From the NCBI GenBank assembly GCA_028577615.1, contig JAJSDU010000017.1, positions 14,689 through 55,008 on the forward strand: a stretch of 40,320 bases of DNA, given 5' to 3'. Source of the DNA: Nitrosomonas sp. (GTDB taxonomy: Bacteria; Pseudomonadota; Gammaproteobacteria; Burkholderiales; Nitrosomonadaceae). Positions 18,139 through 27,737 of this stretch are shown here, piece after piece. The notes below the pieces were generated by a model, which had not been told where the DNA came from, did no database searches, and saw nothing but the letters and a program-made list of their open reading frames with translations. The translations under genes were made by a program, and so were the position numbers. Positions within the stretch are counted from its first letter, which is position 1, and every line of letters begins with the position of its first letter.

Positions 18139-18993
18139 ATGAATACCACAATACGGAAACTGTATTGCCTTTTTATGGTGGTTGTATGTTGCCAACTGAT
18201 TGTGCAGCCGATGCTCAACGCAGAAATTTATCGCATCGTGGACGAATCAGGCAGGGTGCTTTATACGGACAAAGCAGCCGAGAATACCAGGAACATTCAA
18301 CAGACGGCCTTGCCCGTCCAGACATACCGGCGCCTGTATCCGGTCAAAAGTGTTTATGACGGCGACACGCTGATTCTGGGGAACAATCAGCGCGTCCGGC
18401 TGTTGGGCGTCAATACGCCTGAAATTGAAAGCCGTCATCGCCCCGGAGAACCTGGCGGTGTGGCAGCCCGGGAATGGTTGCACAATCAGGTCAGGAACCG
18501 ACAGGTTTATCTGGAATATGACCAGGAAAAAAAGGATAAATACAACCGTCAGCTTGCTCACGTGTTTCTGCCCGACGGCACTCACCTTAATCTGGAATTA
18601 ATCAAGCAGGGGCTGGCGTTCATGAGCATTGTTCCGCCTAATCTGCGTTACGCGGAAGCCTTCAGCCGCGCGCAGCAGCAGGCCGAAAAGCAAACGCTGG
18701 GCATCTGGCGCGAATCTGGCTATCAGGTGCGCTCACTGGATCAGATTGCATCCGGCGCGCGCGGCTGGCAGCGCTTTACCGGAATCCCGAAGCAAGTCCA
18801 GCAAAAACGGAGCTTTACCTACTTGGTTTTTGATGATCAGGTCAGCGTGCGCATCGCCAATGATCATCTGAGTCTTTTTCCCGCGCTGGAAAAGTATCTG
18901 GACAGGAATGTTGAAATTCGCGGATGGGTATCGCGCAGAAACAACCGATTTATGATATCCGTTCAGCATCCGAGCGCACTCATACTCCGCTGA
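18139..18993 (+). CDS. Secreted thermonuclease-like protein with DUF4124 domain
   Basis: A 284-residue protein with a signal peptide (~1-29). Residues 29-58 (AEIYRIVDESGRVLYTDKAA) form a short DUF4124-type domain. A staphylococcal-nuclease (SNase) domain follows at ~66-195, with VYDGDTL, VRLLGVNTPE (catalytic Arg and acidic metal ligand region), the YNRQLAHVFL segment and LNLELIKQGLA. The last ~75 residues (FTYLVFDDQVSVRI...WVSRRNNRFMISV) resemble a small OB-like beta domain. It probably cleaves nucleic acid in the periplasm or outside the cell. The domain combination is seen; whether the nuclease is active is inferred. Confidence 0.82.
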   Translation: MNTTIRKLYCLFMVVVCCQLIVQPMLNAEIYRIVDESGRVLYTDKAAENTRNIQQTALPVQTYRRLYPVKSVYDGDTLILGNNQRVRLLGVNTPEIESRHRPGEPGGVAAREWLHNQVRNRQVYLEYDQEKKDKYNRQLAHVFLPDGTHLNLELIKQGLAFMSIVPPNLRYAEAFSRAQQQAEKQTLGIWRESGYQVRSLDQIASGARGWQRFTGIPKQVQQKRSFTYLVFDDQVSVRIANDHLSLFPALEKYLDRNVEIRGWVSRRNNRFMISVQHPSALILR

Positions 18994-19137
18994 CGATCAT
19001 TCAGAATCAGTTCAGGTCTCGTTCAGGGGGTGCGGCGCAAAGCGGAACTGAACGAAAAAACAGAGCATACGCAAGTGTGCATATTCCGGGTTCGATTTCA
19101 ATGCAGTAAATTGCTCTTCAGTGAAGTCTTGAACAGA

Positions 19138-19824
19138 TCAGAAGCTGCCATACGGTGAGCGTTGTCTGCGCCAGCTGATTTTAGGAATAATCAGACCCAG
19201 CAGCAGTCCGCCGCTCAGCACCAGCGCGCCGGTAATAAACCAGTCTTTTTCATTACTGTTGCTTAACTCGCTGAACTGTTCCTGCAGCGTTTTAACCTGC
19301 GCTTTTGCCTCAGCCAGCTGCTGTTGCAGCTGTTTATTTTCGGCATCGATCGCCAGTACATTCGCCGCCCTGTTCTTGATTGCATCCAACTGTTCTTCCA
19401 CTGCTTTCTTTTCCGCTTCCAGAAGTGCTATGCGTTTATTGACATTGTCATATTCGATTTTTACGGTATTCAGCTGACCACGTATACTCGCATCCTTCGG
19501 TTCTGTCCGGGTGACTTGCTTGACCAGATTCTCCAGCTGCACGCGTGCAACCGGCTCACGTATCAGATAGCGTGTCAGTACCCAGCCTTCCGTGCCGGCG
19601 CTTGTCTGAACACGCACATAGCCATTGTCGACCTCCGGATCCAGTACGGTCAGCGCTGCGCCGCTTTTGAGCATGCGTATGATCGCGTGATTGCCGCTGG
19701 GCCCGGTGCGCAGCATCACTTCGAACTGATCGGTGACATAGCGCTGATCCGCATAGGCCAGCGCTGGCAATAGCACACAAACGGCGATAAAAAATTGCAG
19801 CATCGAAAGAAGTTTTCTTATCAT
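19138..19824 (-). CDS. Membrane-anchored SH3-domain protein (TIGR04211/YgiM-like)
   Basis: A 228-residue protein. A signal peptide is at ~1-25, then a bacterial SH3 domain (~28-90: YVTDQFEVMLRTGPSGNHAIIRMLKSG, GYVRVQTSAGTEGWVLTRYL). A long coiled coil rich in Glu/Lys/Gln follows (~95-185), then one membrane helix (~196-213) and a short basic tail. This order, SH3-coil-helix, is that of YgiM and the TIGR04211 family. Its function is unknown; it should span the periplasm from the inner membrane. It follows sdhA on the same strand after 260 bases, in the place where sdhB would be expected. Confidence 0.82.
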   Translation of the reverse strand: MIRKLLSMLQFFIAVCVLLPALAYADQRYVTDQFEVMLRTGPSGNHAIIRMLKSGAALTVLDPEVDNGYVRVQTSAGTEGWVLTRYLIREPVARVQLENLVKQVTRTEPKDASIRGQLNTVKIEYDNVNKRIALLEAEKKAVEEQLDAIKNRAANVLAIDAENKQLQQQLAEAKAQVKTLQEQFSELSNSNEKDWFITGALVLSGGLLLGLIIPKISWRRQRSPYGSF

Positions 19825-20084
19825 AAGCCAAGTATTCCAAATCGAATTAAAACAAGCGGGGATCGCTAAAAATCCATATGTTGTTACTATACGTCGTTGT
19901 TCATAAAAAATATTTCCTTATATATCAATCATATATTGTGTAAATATTTTTTATTCCCGCCTCATTTTGCTCAGTTTTTATTAAAAACGCTGAATTTTTA
20001 GAGGCACCCAAGCCTTGAAAACTCCGCCATGCAGAAATTCCGAGTAAAACCGGATCGAGCTGGCGACGCATTTGAGCACACACG
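19825..20084. other. Intergenic region downstream of sdhA
   Basis: These 260 bases hold no recognisable sdhB fragment. The part at ~19860-19960 is very A/T-rich and should contain the promoter of the SH3 gene. Reading leftward from the sdhA stop there is only a 42-codon frame without known product. Confidence 0.5.
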
Positions 20085-21848
20085 TTAATAGGTACGCTTT
20101 TTAGGCGGAAACGAGTCCACTGTCAGCGGTTTCAGCCGCACGGGCTTATAATCCAGACGCTGATCGTCACTAAAGAACAATGTGTGCTTCAGCCAATTGT
20201 CATCATCACGCTCAGGAAAATCATCACGTGCATGCGCACCGCGGCTTTCGCGCCGTGCTTCGGCTGAAAACATCGTGGCGACAGCGACTTCCTTCATGTT
20301 ATCCAGCTCCAGCGCTTCAATGCGTGCCGTATTAAATACTTTACTTTTGTCCTTGATTTCTGTCCGTCCAATCCGCTCGGCCACTGCCTTGATTTTTTCC
20401 ACACCTTGCAACAGGGTATCTTCAAACCGGAAAACGCCGCAATAAGTCTGCATGGTCTTACATAGCGCATCGGTTACCTGCGCGACATTCTCGCCATCCG
20501 TCTGGTTTTCCAGCCGCGCGAGCCGGCTTAACGATTTTTCCGCCGCGTCCGCAGGTAATGGTTTGTGATGCAGATTGTTTTTCAAATCCTCAATAATCTG
20601 ATTTGCCGCTGCCCGCCCGAAAACGACCAGATCCAGTAGGGAATTCGTGCCCAGACGGTTAGCGCCGTGTACGGAAACGCAGGCGCATTCCCCTACCGCA
20701 TAAAACCCTGTCACGACTTCCTCAGGTCCGGTTTTATAAGGCGCCACGACCTGGCCATAATAGTTGGTCGGTATTCCGCCCATCATATAATGCGCTGTCG
20801 GCACGACAGGTATCGGATCGTGAATTGGATCGGCATGCGCAAACTTGATTGCGAGCTCACGGATTCCCGGCAACCGCGACTTGATAATATCCGCACCCAG
20901 ATGATCCAGTTTCAGCAGCAGATGATCGTGATCGTCACCACAGCCGCGGCCTTCCTTGATTTCAAGGGTCATCGCGCGCGCCACCACATCACGACTGGCG
21001 AGATCCTTGGCATTGGGCGCATAACGTTCCATAAAGCGCTCGCCATCCCTGTTGATAAGATAGCCGCCTTCGCCGCGTACCGCCTCGCTGATCAATACGC
21101 CGACACCGTGAATTCCGGTGGGATGAAATTGCCAGAATTCCATGTCTTCGAGCGGAATACCGGCGCGCGCAGCCATGCCCAATCCATCGCCGGTATTGAT
21201 CAGCGCATTGGTATTCGCCTGAAAAATGCGGCCGCCGCCGCCCGTCGCGAACAATGTGGCTTTGGCCTGCAACAGCATGACCTCGCCGGTTTCCATTTCC
21301 ATCGCGGTAATACCGAGCACATCGCCCTGCGCATCACGAATCAGATCAAGCCCCATCCATTCCACAAAAAACTGGGTATTGGCGCTGACATTGCGTTGAT
21401 AAAGCGTATGCAGCAGCGCATGACCGGTGCGGTCTGCCGCCGCGCACGAGCGCGTCGCCTGTGCGCCGCCAAAGTTCTGCGACTGCCCGCCGAACGGGCG
21501 CTGATAAATCTTGCCGTTTTCCAGCCGGTCAAACGGCATACCGAAATGTTCCAGTTCGTACACCACTTCATTCGCCTGACGGCACATAAATTCGATAGCA
21601 TCCTGGTCGCCAAGATAATCCGAACCCTTTACCGTATCGTACATATGCCAGTGCCAGTTATCTTCTGTCACGTTGCCCAGTGACGCCGCGATACCGCCCT
21701 GCGCAGAAACCGTATGCGAGCGCGTGGGAAAAACTTTGGACAGCACCGCAACCTTGAGTCCGGCCTCGGAAAGCTGCAATGCCGCGCGCATGCCAGCTCC
21801 ACCTGCACCTACTATAACAACATCGAATTTTCTTTTTACGATTGCCAC
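20085..21848 (-). CDS. sdhA: Succinate dehydrogenase flavoprotein subunit
   Basis: A 587-residue protein from GTG 21848. This start sits one base after the sdhD stop and has GGAGC upstream; the longer frame up to 21899 lies inside sdhD. FAD-binding [11 protein letters not shown] is at the N-terminus. [10 protein letters not shown] carries the FAD-linking histidine. Active-site segments HPTGIHG and RGEGGYLIN, plus [15 protein letters not shown] and [20 protein letters not shown], are all present. It oxidises succinate to fumarate in the TCA cycle and passes electrons through SdhB to quinone. It is the last sdh gene here; no sdhB is present in the window. Confidence 0.96.
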   Translation of the reverse strand: MAIVKRKFDVVIVGAGGAGMRAALQLSEAGLKVAVLSKVFPTRSHTVSAQGGIAASLGNVTEDNWHWHMYDTVKGSDYLGDQDAIEFMCRQANEVVYELEHFGMPFDRLENGKIYQRPFGGQSQNFGGAQATRSCAAADRTGHALLHTLYQRNVSANTQFFVEWMGLDLIRDAQGDVLGITAMEMETGEVMLLQAKATLFATGGGGRIFQANTNALINTGDGLGMAARAGIPLEDMEFWQFHPTGIHGVGVLISEAVRGEGGYLINRDGERFMERYAPNAKDLASRDVVARAMTLEIKEGRGCGDDHDHLLLKLDHLGADIIKSRLPGIRELAIKFAHADPIHDPIPVVPTAHYMMGGIPTNYYGQVVAPYKTGPEEVVTGFYAVGECACVSVHGANRLGTNSLLDLVVFGRAAANQIIEDLKNNLHHKPLPADAAEKSLSRLARLENQTDGENVAQVTDALCKTMQTYCGVFRFEDTLLQGVEKIKAVAERIGRTEIKDKSKVFNTARIEALELDNMKEVAVATMFSAEARRESRGAHARDDFPERDDDNWLKHTLFFSDDQRLDYKPVRLKPLTVDSFPPKKRTY

Positions 21849-21849
21849 A

Positions 21850-22203
21850 TCAGCTCCACAAAATTTCAGCTGTCCACACCAGGTAAGCCAGCAAAGCAAT
21901 AATCACCAGAATCTGCAGCGTCAGACGAACCGCCACCGGCTTGACATAGTCCATCAGCACATTGCGCACGCCTACCCACGCATGCCAGAACAGTGCGGCA
22001 AAAAACAGGAAAGTCGCGATACGCATCCATGAATGCCTGAAGATGCCGGACCAGGCTGTATGATCCTGGGGTGGATCAATGGCAATCACTGCCGCCAGCA
22101 CTGCAATGTAAACAACCATGAAGACGGCCGTGATACGCTGCGCCAGCCAGTCCCGCAGTCCATAATGCGCCCCTGTGACAATGCGACCGGATTGCTTTAC
22201 CAT
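21850..22203 (-). CDS. sdhD: Succinate dehydrogenase membrane anchor subunit
   Basis: A 117-residue protein from ATG 22203, which overlaps the sdhC stop by seven bases. The longer frame to 22254 lies within sdhC and is not expected. Three membrane helices are visible. Between them, [20 protein letters not shown] and the [16 protein letters not shown] stretch with the haem/quinone-site histidine and Asp-Tyr are typical of SdhD. It anchors the complex and helps form the ubiquinone site. Confidence 0.92.
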   Translation of the reverse strand: MVKQSGRIVTGAHYGLRDWLAQRITAVFMVVYIAVLAAVIAIDPPQDHTAWSGIFRHSWMRIATFLFFAALFWHAWVGVRNVLMDYVKPVAVRLTLQILVIIALLAYLVWTAEILWS

Positions 22204-22586
22204 AACGCCACTCCGGTCAAAAGGGTCAGCAGAACGCTGATCGCCAGTACCCACTTACTGCTGGCGCGTGCCTGGGCAAGCTCGACACCGTAATGCAGAT
22301 CCAGCGCCAGATAACGAATGCCCGCGCACAAATGATGCAGAAAGAACCATACAAAAAAAACCAGCAACAGTTTCAGTATCGGATGTTGAGAAATCGTCTG
22401 TGCGGCCGCAAAGCTTTCGGGAGATTCCAGCAGCATGCGCAGTCCGTATAACAGTAATGGAATACCCGGAAAAAAAAGCAAAACACCGCTGATGCGATGC
22501 ATGATGGACACGATTGCCGGCAATGGCTGGGTGATCTTGAAAAGATCCAGGTGCCTGGGGCGTTTATGTTTTAATTTCGCTTCCAT
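22197..22586 (-). CDS. sdhC: Succinate dehydrogenase cytochrome b556 subunit
   Basis: A 129-residue protein from ATG 22586, which has an AAGG ribosome-binding site; the frame extends upstream to 22703 but that part lacks family similarity. It contains the SdhC signature RPRHLDLFKITQPLPAIVSIMHRISGV (Ser and Arg near the quinone site) and HHLCAGIRYLALDLHYG with the haem-ligand histidine. Three membrane helices are present. It is the first gene of the sdhCDA unit. The divergent putA start is about 225 bases away. Confidence 0.93.
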   Translation of the reverse strand: MEAKLKHKRPRHLDLFKITQPLPAIVSIMHRISGVLLFFPGIPLLLYGLRMLLESPESFAAAQTISQHPILKLLLVFFVWFFLHHLCAGIRYLALDLHYGVELAQARASSKWVLAISVLLTLLTGVALW

Positions 22587-22812
22587 GCGTGAGACCTTAA
22601 AATGATAGTTTCGGAGCTGGCCGCCTGCCCGGGAGTCTGCCGGATTCCTGGCTGCGCATTTCCGTATCAAGTTTAGTCTGTAATACAACATGACACAAGC
22701 CATAACTATCCGCCATAACTGCTCGTTGGATCACAATCGGATTGCGCCGATTTGACTGAGTCCAGAAATCGTGGACAATCCAGTGTTCATTCTCATGCAT
22801 GCGGGGATTCTT

Positions 22813-25800
22813 ATGAATTCAGATACGCTCAAAGCCGCCCGGCGCGCCATCAATCAAGCTTATCTCGCCAACGAAGCATCGGCAGTGCAGGATCTACTGG
22901 CGCAATTAACTGATTATCCGGCTGACACGGTTTCCAGATATGCTCAGGAACTGCTTGAGAAAATACGTCATAAACCACACCGGAACATGCCGCATTATGC
23001 CCGGCAGTCGATCACGCAGGCATTTCTGACCGAGTTTCAACTCAACAGCAATGAAGGCGTTGCGTTGATGACCATTGCCGAGGCCTTGTTGCGCATCCCG
23101 GACAAAGCCACACAGGATCGTTTTCTGACCGACAGGCTGAGCGCAGCGGATTGGCGTCCACCTGTGCATCACAGCGACTTATTAACCCGCATGGCAATTG
23201 AAGCGCTGGCTTTTTCCGGATCGCTGGAAAGGCGGCAGTTGCAGATGCAGACGACCCGGCAGCAGTTTCATCCGGTGATTGAAAGATTGCTACTGCGTTT
23301 GGGGCAGCCCGTGATACGCACTGCCATAAAAAAAGCAATGCATGTCCTGGGCGCGCAATTTGTATTTGCAGAAACTATGGAACAGGCCGTTTACAAATCC
23401 GCCAACGCAACCGGAAATGCCGATTATGTCATAAGCTATTCATTCGATATGCTCGGAGAAGCCGCGATTACGGCAGCAGACGCGGATCGTTATTTCGCCG
23501 CGTATCAGCAGGCCATTACGCAACTGGCGGCAAGCCATACATCTGACGCTGAAGATTCCGCCGTCCTTTACACAAGGCCAGGCATTTCCGTCAAACTTTC
23601 CGCGCTTTATCCGCGTTATGAACCGCTTCAGCACACGCATGCCGTACCTGAATTGACATTCAGACTGTCGCAGCTTGCAATTCAGGCGCGCAAGGCAGGT
23701 ATCACACTGACCATCGATGCTGAAGAGAGCGAACGCCTGGAAATGGCGCTGGATATTTTTGCGGCGGTTTTCATGCATCCAAAGCTGGATGACTGGCCTG
23801 GATTAGGACTGGCTGTACAGGCTTATCAGAAGAGTGCCGTTCATGTTATCCGCTGGCTTGAGCAACTGGCGAAATGCGGACAGCGCAGAATTCCTGTCAG
23901 GCTGGTCAAAGGCGCGTACTGGGACAGCGAAATCAAGCGTGCGCAGGAAAGCGGTCTGGACGGCTATCCCGTTTTTACCCGAAAATCGGCGACCGATATC
24001 AGCTATCTGGCCTGCGCGCAATTGCTGATCAATGCGTCGGATTACTTTTTTCCGCAATTCGCCACGCATAACGCGCATACCGTTGCCGCCATTATGCAGA
24101 TGGCGCAAGGACATCCCGGTTATGAATTTCAGCGATTGCACGGCATGGGCGATGCGTTGTATCAGGCCATTCAAGCGCATGTGGATCAGCCGATTTCCTG
24201 CCGCATCTATGCGCCCGTTGGCGGGCATCAGGATCTGTTGCCCTATCTGGTGCGGCGCTTGCTTGAGAACGGTGCAAATACCTCTTTTATCAATCAGGTC
24301 GAAAATCCGGATATTGCCATGGACGAAATCACCCGTGACCCGGTCGCTGTCTGGTTGAATGGGAAACAGGAAGGGTTGCCGTTACCCGCTGCGCTGTATG
24401 GCCGTCAGCGCCGTAACGCGCAAGGATTGAATCTGGCGGATCCGCAGATCCGGCAACAGATTCAGCAAGATCTGAACCAGCTTGCGGACAAATATCACCG
24501 GGCTGTGCCATGGATCGGCGGCAGGGCGCATGCAGGCCGGGCACAGGCGATTGCCGCCCCTTATGATCATCAGGAAATCGTTGGCGAAGCAGTCTACGGC
24601 GGTCGGGAGGCGACGGCCGATGCGCTGGATGCCGCCATCGCCGGCTTCGACAGCTGGCGATTGCAACCCGTTGAGCAGCGTGCAGCCTGCCTGCTGAAAA
24701 CCGCTGACCTGATGGAGCAACAGCGCATGGGTCTGGTATCGCTTTGCGTACGGGAAGGCGGGCGCACGATCAGAGATGCACTGGCCGAAGTACGTGAAGC
24801 GGTCGATTTTTGCCGCTACTACGCGGCGAACGCACTGGATTTGTTTAGCAAGCCCATCACGCTGCCAGGACCGACAGGAGAAATCAATCAACTGCGCTAT
24901 TCAGGGCGAGGCGTTTTTGTATGTATCAGTCCCTGGAATTTTCCGGTCGCCATATTTACCGGCCAAATCGCAGCGGCACTGGCTGCCGGTAATACGGTAA
25001 TCGCCAAGCCCGCAGAACGCACCACGCTGACCGCAATGGCGTGCGCGCGTATTTTTTATCAGGCCGGCATCCCGGAATCGGTATTGCATTTTCTGCCCGG
25101 CAAGGGCTCTGAAATCGGCCATCAGCTGATCGGAGACGACCGTGTCGCAGGCGTTGCCTTTACTGGTTCCACCGCAACCGCGCAGTGGATCAATCAGCAA
25201 TTATCCGGCCACCCGGTTATTGTTCCGTTCATCGCGGAAACCGGCGGCCAGAATGTGTTGATTGCCGACAGCTCCGCGCACAAGGAGCAATTGGTACAGG
25301 ATGCTGTGTTATCCGCGTTCAACAGCGCCGGACAACGCTGCTCGGCGCTGCGGGTATTGTTTGTGCCGCATGAAACCGCAGACCGGATCAAGGCGCTGCT
25401 GATCGGCGCAATGCAGCAGCTGCGGCTTGGCTCGCCCGCCGATTATGCCGTCGATATCGGGCCAGTCATCAGCACATCCGCAGTAACGCAACTCAAAGCC
25501 CATGTCAGCCGTATGCGCGCGAGGGGCAGCACAGTCTATCAACTACCCCTGTTTTCCGACGCCATTCATTTGTCGCGTGTACAAAGCGGTTATTTTTATC
25601 CGCCGACGTTGATCGAATTGCAGGCGATGCAACAGCTGCGCGAAGAAGTCTTTGGACCGGTGCTGCATCTTGTCCGCTATGCTTCCAATGAACTGAATGC
25701 CGTCATTGAAGCTGTCAACGCCAGCGGTTATGGACTGACGCTGGGCATTCACAGCCGTATTCAGCACACGATTGAAACCATCCGACAGCGCGCCCGGGTC

Positions 25801-25998
25801 GGTAATATCTACATCAATCGCAACATGATCGGCGCAGTGGTTGGCGTACAACCGTTTGGCGGCATGGGTTTATCCGGCACCGGCCCGAAAGCGGGCGGCC
25901 CGGATTATCTGCGCCGTTTTGCCGTGGAGCAGACGGTTACCGACAATGTCGCGGCATTCGGTGGCAATACCGGTCTCCTGATGCAGGATCTGCTTTAA
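22813..25998 (+). CDS. putA: Bifunctional proline dehydrogenase/P5C dehydrogenase PutA
   Basis: A 1061-residue protein from ATG 22813, chosen for its GGGG site at 22803-22806; GTG 22771 and ATG 22795 are in-frame alternatives. The N-terminal half is the FAD-dependent proline dehydrogenase barrel (RPGISVKLSALYPRYE, RLVKGAYWDSEIKRAQ, YATHNAH-like FATHNAH). The second half is the aldehyde dehydrogenase: SPWNFPVAIFTGQIAAAL, FTGSTATA, ETGGQN and GQRCSALR with the catalytic Cys843. It turns proline into glutamate in two steps. It starts directly in the alpha-helical domain, without the ribbon-helix-helix DNA-binding domain of E. coli PutA, so it should not be an autorepressor. Confidence 0.95.
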   Translation: MNSDTLKAARRAINQAYLANEASAVQDLLAQLTDYPADTVSRYAQELLEKIRHKPHRNMPHYARQSITQAFLTEFQLNSNEGVALMTIAEALLRIPDKATQDRFLTDRLSAADWRPPVHHSDLLTRMAIEALAFSGSLERRQLQMQTTRQQFHPVIERLLLRLGQPVIRTAIKKAMHVLGAQFVFAETMEQAVYKSANATGNADYVISYSFDMLGEAAITAADADRYFAAYQQAITQLAASHTSDAEDSAVLYTRPGISVKLSALYPRYEPLQHTHAVPELTFRLSQLAIQARKAGITLTIDAEESERLEMALDIFAAVFMHPKLDDWPGLGLAVQAYQKSAVHVIRWLEQLAKCGQRRIPVRLVKGAYWDSEIKRAQESGLDGYPVFTRKSATDISYLACAQLLINASDYFFPQFATHNAHTVAAIMQMAQGHPGYEFQRLHGMGDALYQAIQAHVDQPISCRIYAPVGGHQDLLPYLVRRLLENGANTSFINQVENPDIAMDEITRDPVAVWLNGKQEGLPLPAALYGRQRRNAQGLNLADPQIRQQIQQDLNQLADKYHRAVPWIGGRAHAGRAQAIAAPYDHQEIVGEAVYGGREATADALDAAIAGFDSWRLQPVEQRAACLLKTADLMEQQRMGLVSLCVREGGRTIRDALAEVREAVDFCRYYAANALDLFSKPITLPGPTGEINQLRYSGRGVFVCISPWNFPVAIFTGQIAAALAAGNTVIAKPAERTTLTAMACARIFYQAGIPESVLHFLPGKGSEIGHQLIGDDRVAGVAFTGSTATAQWINQQLSGHPVIVPFIAETGGQNVLIADSSAHKEQLVQDAVLSAFNSAGQRCSALRVLFVPHETADRIKALLIGAMQQLRLGSPADYAVDIGPVISTSAVTQLKAHVSRMRARGSTVYQLPLFSDAIHLSRVQSGYFYPPTLIELQAMQQLREEVFGPVLHLVRYASNELNAVIEAVNASGYGLTLGIHSRIQHTIETIRQRARVGNIYINRNMIGAVVGVQPFGGMGLSGTGPKAGGPDYLRRFAVEQTVTDNVAAFGGNTGLLMQDLL

Positions 25999-26171
25999 CA
26001 AAATGGCATGGATCCAGTAAATCATGTCAGAACTGGACAAGAATCAACTTTCGCTTTCCCGGTGTTGCTGACCAAGTATCCAATAATTGCCGTTTTCCTT
26101 TTATGTCTCAAGAAACTTAAATGCATATCGCCTTTTGTTTTTTTGTTACATACTAAACAGACTAGGCATCA

Positions 26172-26549
26172 TCAGAACATGCGAGCACCTTGGATCAAAC
26201 GACAATCATTCGGACTACATCCTATGCTTGCACCAGAAGTATCATTTGGGTTATACCAAATGGTCAGTTTTTTTTGCAAAGCGAACGCAGTGGAAAGAAT
26301 GCTCAGCATGCGATTAGCTTCTCCCTCATTATTTACGCCGAGCGCAAACCACTGGATAGCGCCATTTGCAGGTGAACATTTTACATGGATTCGCTTTCCC
26401 GGAAATGTAGCAACATCGACCGGATTACACGTAAACTCGGCTGCAAGTGCGATTTTTGGAAATGACATACCTGATGCAAAAAAAATGAAAGCAGCCAGCA
26501 TTACATATCGATGAAATTGAAATTTACTGGGTAATGTACTTTTCTTCAT
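26172..26549 (-). CDS. Small exported four-cysteine protein, unknown
   Basis: A 125-residue protein from ATG 26549, which has a strong AAAGGAG site; an ATG 13 codons upstream is less likely. A signal peptide covers ~1-36 (MKKSTLPSKFQFHRYVMLAA... ending ALAA). The mature part of ~89 residues has four cysteines (FTC, VKC, IGC, NDC), suggesting two disulfides in the periplasm. The GCSPNDCRLIQG end has the look of a small beta-rich domain. I do not recognise the family. It is the last gene of a three-gene unit with the two amine-oxidase-like genes, 48 bases after the preceding stop, which suggests a shared role. Confidence 0.72.
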   Translation of the reverse strand: MKKSTLPSKFQFHRYVMLAAFIFFASGMSFPKIALAAEFTCNPVDVATFPGKRIHVKCSPANGAIQWFALGVNNEGEANRMLSILSTAFALQKKLTIWYNPNDTSGASIGCSPNDCRLIQGARMF

Positions 26550-26597
26550 TTTAGGTTCTCCTTTTATGAATCTACGAGTGAGTCTCAACTACTTCCC

Positions 26598-27704
26598 TTA
26601 ACGCAAAGGCATTTGAATCAATTGCAGAATCTTTGCATGAATATTATTACTGCGACGCTTAAGCTCGCGCTCCGTGTAATGCAAAGGCATTTGAGTCAAT
26701 TGAAGAATTTCAGCCGTTCTTGAAACTACATCGATTGTCAAACCGGTGGAATGCCATTCAGGATTATCTTCGTCAGCCTGAGTCCACTGATGTGACAAAT
26801 GTCCAACAGCCCAAAACACAATGTCTTTACCATTCACATCTTCACCCGGAAGCCATTCCGGATTTTTGTAACCAAGATGTTCATCCCAGTCAAATATCCA
26901 CCCCTCATCTTCACTGCTGTGATAGCGGCGCACTCCCATATCCTTACTGCTGAAATGGAACCATGGACTACCTCCTTCATCACGCAGTTCGTTGGACGGA
27001 GCACGAATTAACACATGACTGTTTGAGCCCGGCTTATTGATTGTCCATGCGATTGATTTGTCATCGGCTAATTTCCAGGAATTCCATTCCTCAGGGTATT
27101 TAAAAACCTCTACTGAATTGTTGTTCTTTGTGCGAATCCGCCATACTTCGTTTGAATTGCCTTCAACGTCGAAATCAAGCCGCCAATAAGGGTGATGCTT
27201 GTGGTCAAGCCCGTGACCATCCTCGTTGCCGTCCTTATCGCATGACCAGCCGCTGCTATAGACTACCGGCTCGAGTCTGCCGGATTTGTGAAAATACCAA
27301 GCCTGATAAATATCATAGCCACCTATTTCAGCAAAGATCGCTATTTCAAATATCTGATCATCGAAAACCCTGCCGATGACGGGTGTTAATTGACCTGGCA
27401 AAAAACTGATATTTCCCTCGTGTATACGATCACGATAAGGTCCGCAGCCATCTCCCAAACTGCTGCTATCTCCTCGGTATTTAACCCGGATGACAGGCAG
27501 ACTGCCTTTATGCAGTATTTTGGTGCCATTCCACCGGACATTTTTTATTACGAGCCCTTCCTTGTTTTCATCCCCAATTTCCCACTCAAAACTCCAGTTT
27601 CCCCAATTCATACTGCCTGTCGAAGGAAGAGGCGGAATCAATTGAGCATAGACAGGTATCGAAACCAACCATAGACATAACAGGAGAATCTGAATTAATC
27701 GCAT
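26598..27704 (-). CDS. Exported copper-amine-oxidase-like catalytic-domain protein
   Basis: A 368-residue protein with an excellent AAAGGAGG site and a signal peptide (1-20, ending VYA). The rest resembles the C-terminal beta-sandwich of copper amine oxidases: GLVIKNVRWNG (~50), IGGYDIYQAWYFHKSGRLEP (~127-146), DHKHHPYWRLDFDVEG (~167-182) and IVFWAVGHLSHQW..EDNPEW (~295-317). His168/His170 and His302 or His305 match the copper-ligand positions. Tyr130 aligns with the topaquinone tyrosine, but the usual N-Y-[DE] is G-Y-D. The protein is about half the normal length and lacks N-terminal domains. The family call is mine from remembered motifs. Activity and cofactor formation are uncertain. Confidence 0.6.
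   Translation of the reverse strand: MRLIQILLLCLWLVSIPVYAQLIPPLPSTGSMNWGNWSFEWEIGDENKEGLVIKNVRWNGTKILHKGSLPVIRVKYRGDSSSLGDGCGPYRDRIHEGNISFLPGQLTPVIGRVFDDQIFEIAIFAEIGGYDIYQAWYFHKSGRLEPVVYSSGWSCDKDGNEDGHGLDHKHHPYWRLDFDVEGNSNEVWRIRTKNNNSVEVFKYPEEWNSWKLADDKSIAWTINKPGSNSHVLIRAPSNELRDEGGSPWFHFSSKDMGVRRYHSSEDEGWIFDWDEHLGYKNPEWLPGEDVNGKDIVFWAVGHLSHQWTQADEDNPEWHSTGLTIDVVSRTAEILQLTQMPLHYTERELKRRSNNIHAKILQLIQMPLR
26603..26708. repeat. In-frame direct repeat at gene 3' end
   Basis: Twenty-eight bases at 26603-26630 recur at 26681-26708 with two mismatches, with a period of 78 bases (26 codons). Both copies encode ILQL-T/I-QMPL at the C-terminus of the amine-oxidase-like protein. This looks like a recent short duplication that extended the reading frame. 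Confidence 0.85.
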
Positions 27705-27737
27705 TTTTCCTCCTTTACAAAGACAAAGGATTCGTAA

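Noticed and set aside
19020-19062. CGTTCAG...CTGAACG inverted repeat as a terminator
   Set aside because: The A run lies on the wrong side for either strand and the inner bases do not pair.
26008-26514. 168-codon plus-strand frame downstream of putA
   Set aside because: It runs antisense to the small exported four-cysteine protein, which has a signal peptide and a strong ribosome-binding site. The plus-strand product has no recognisable features.
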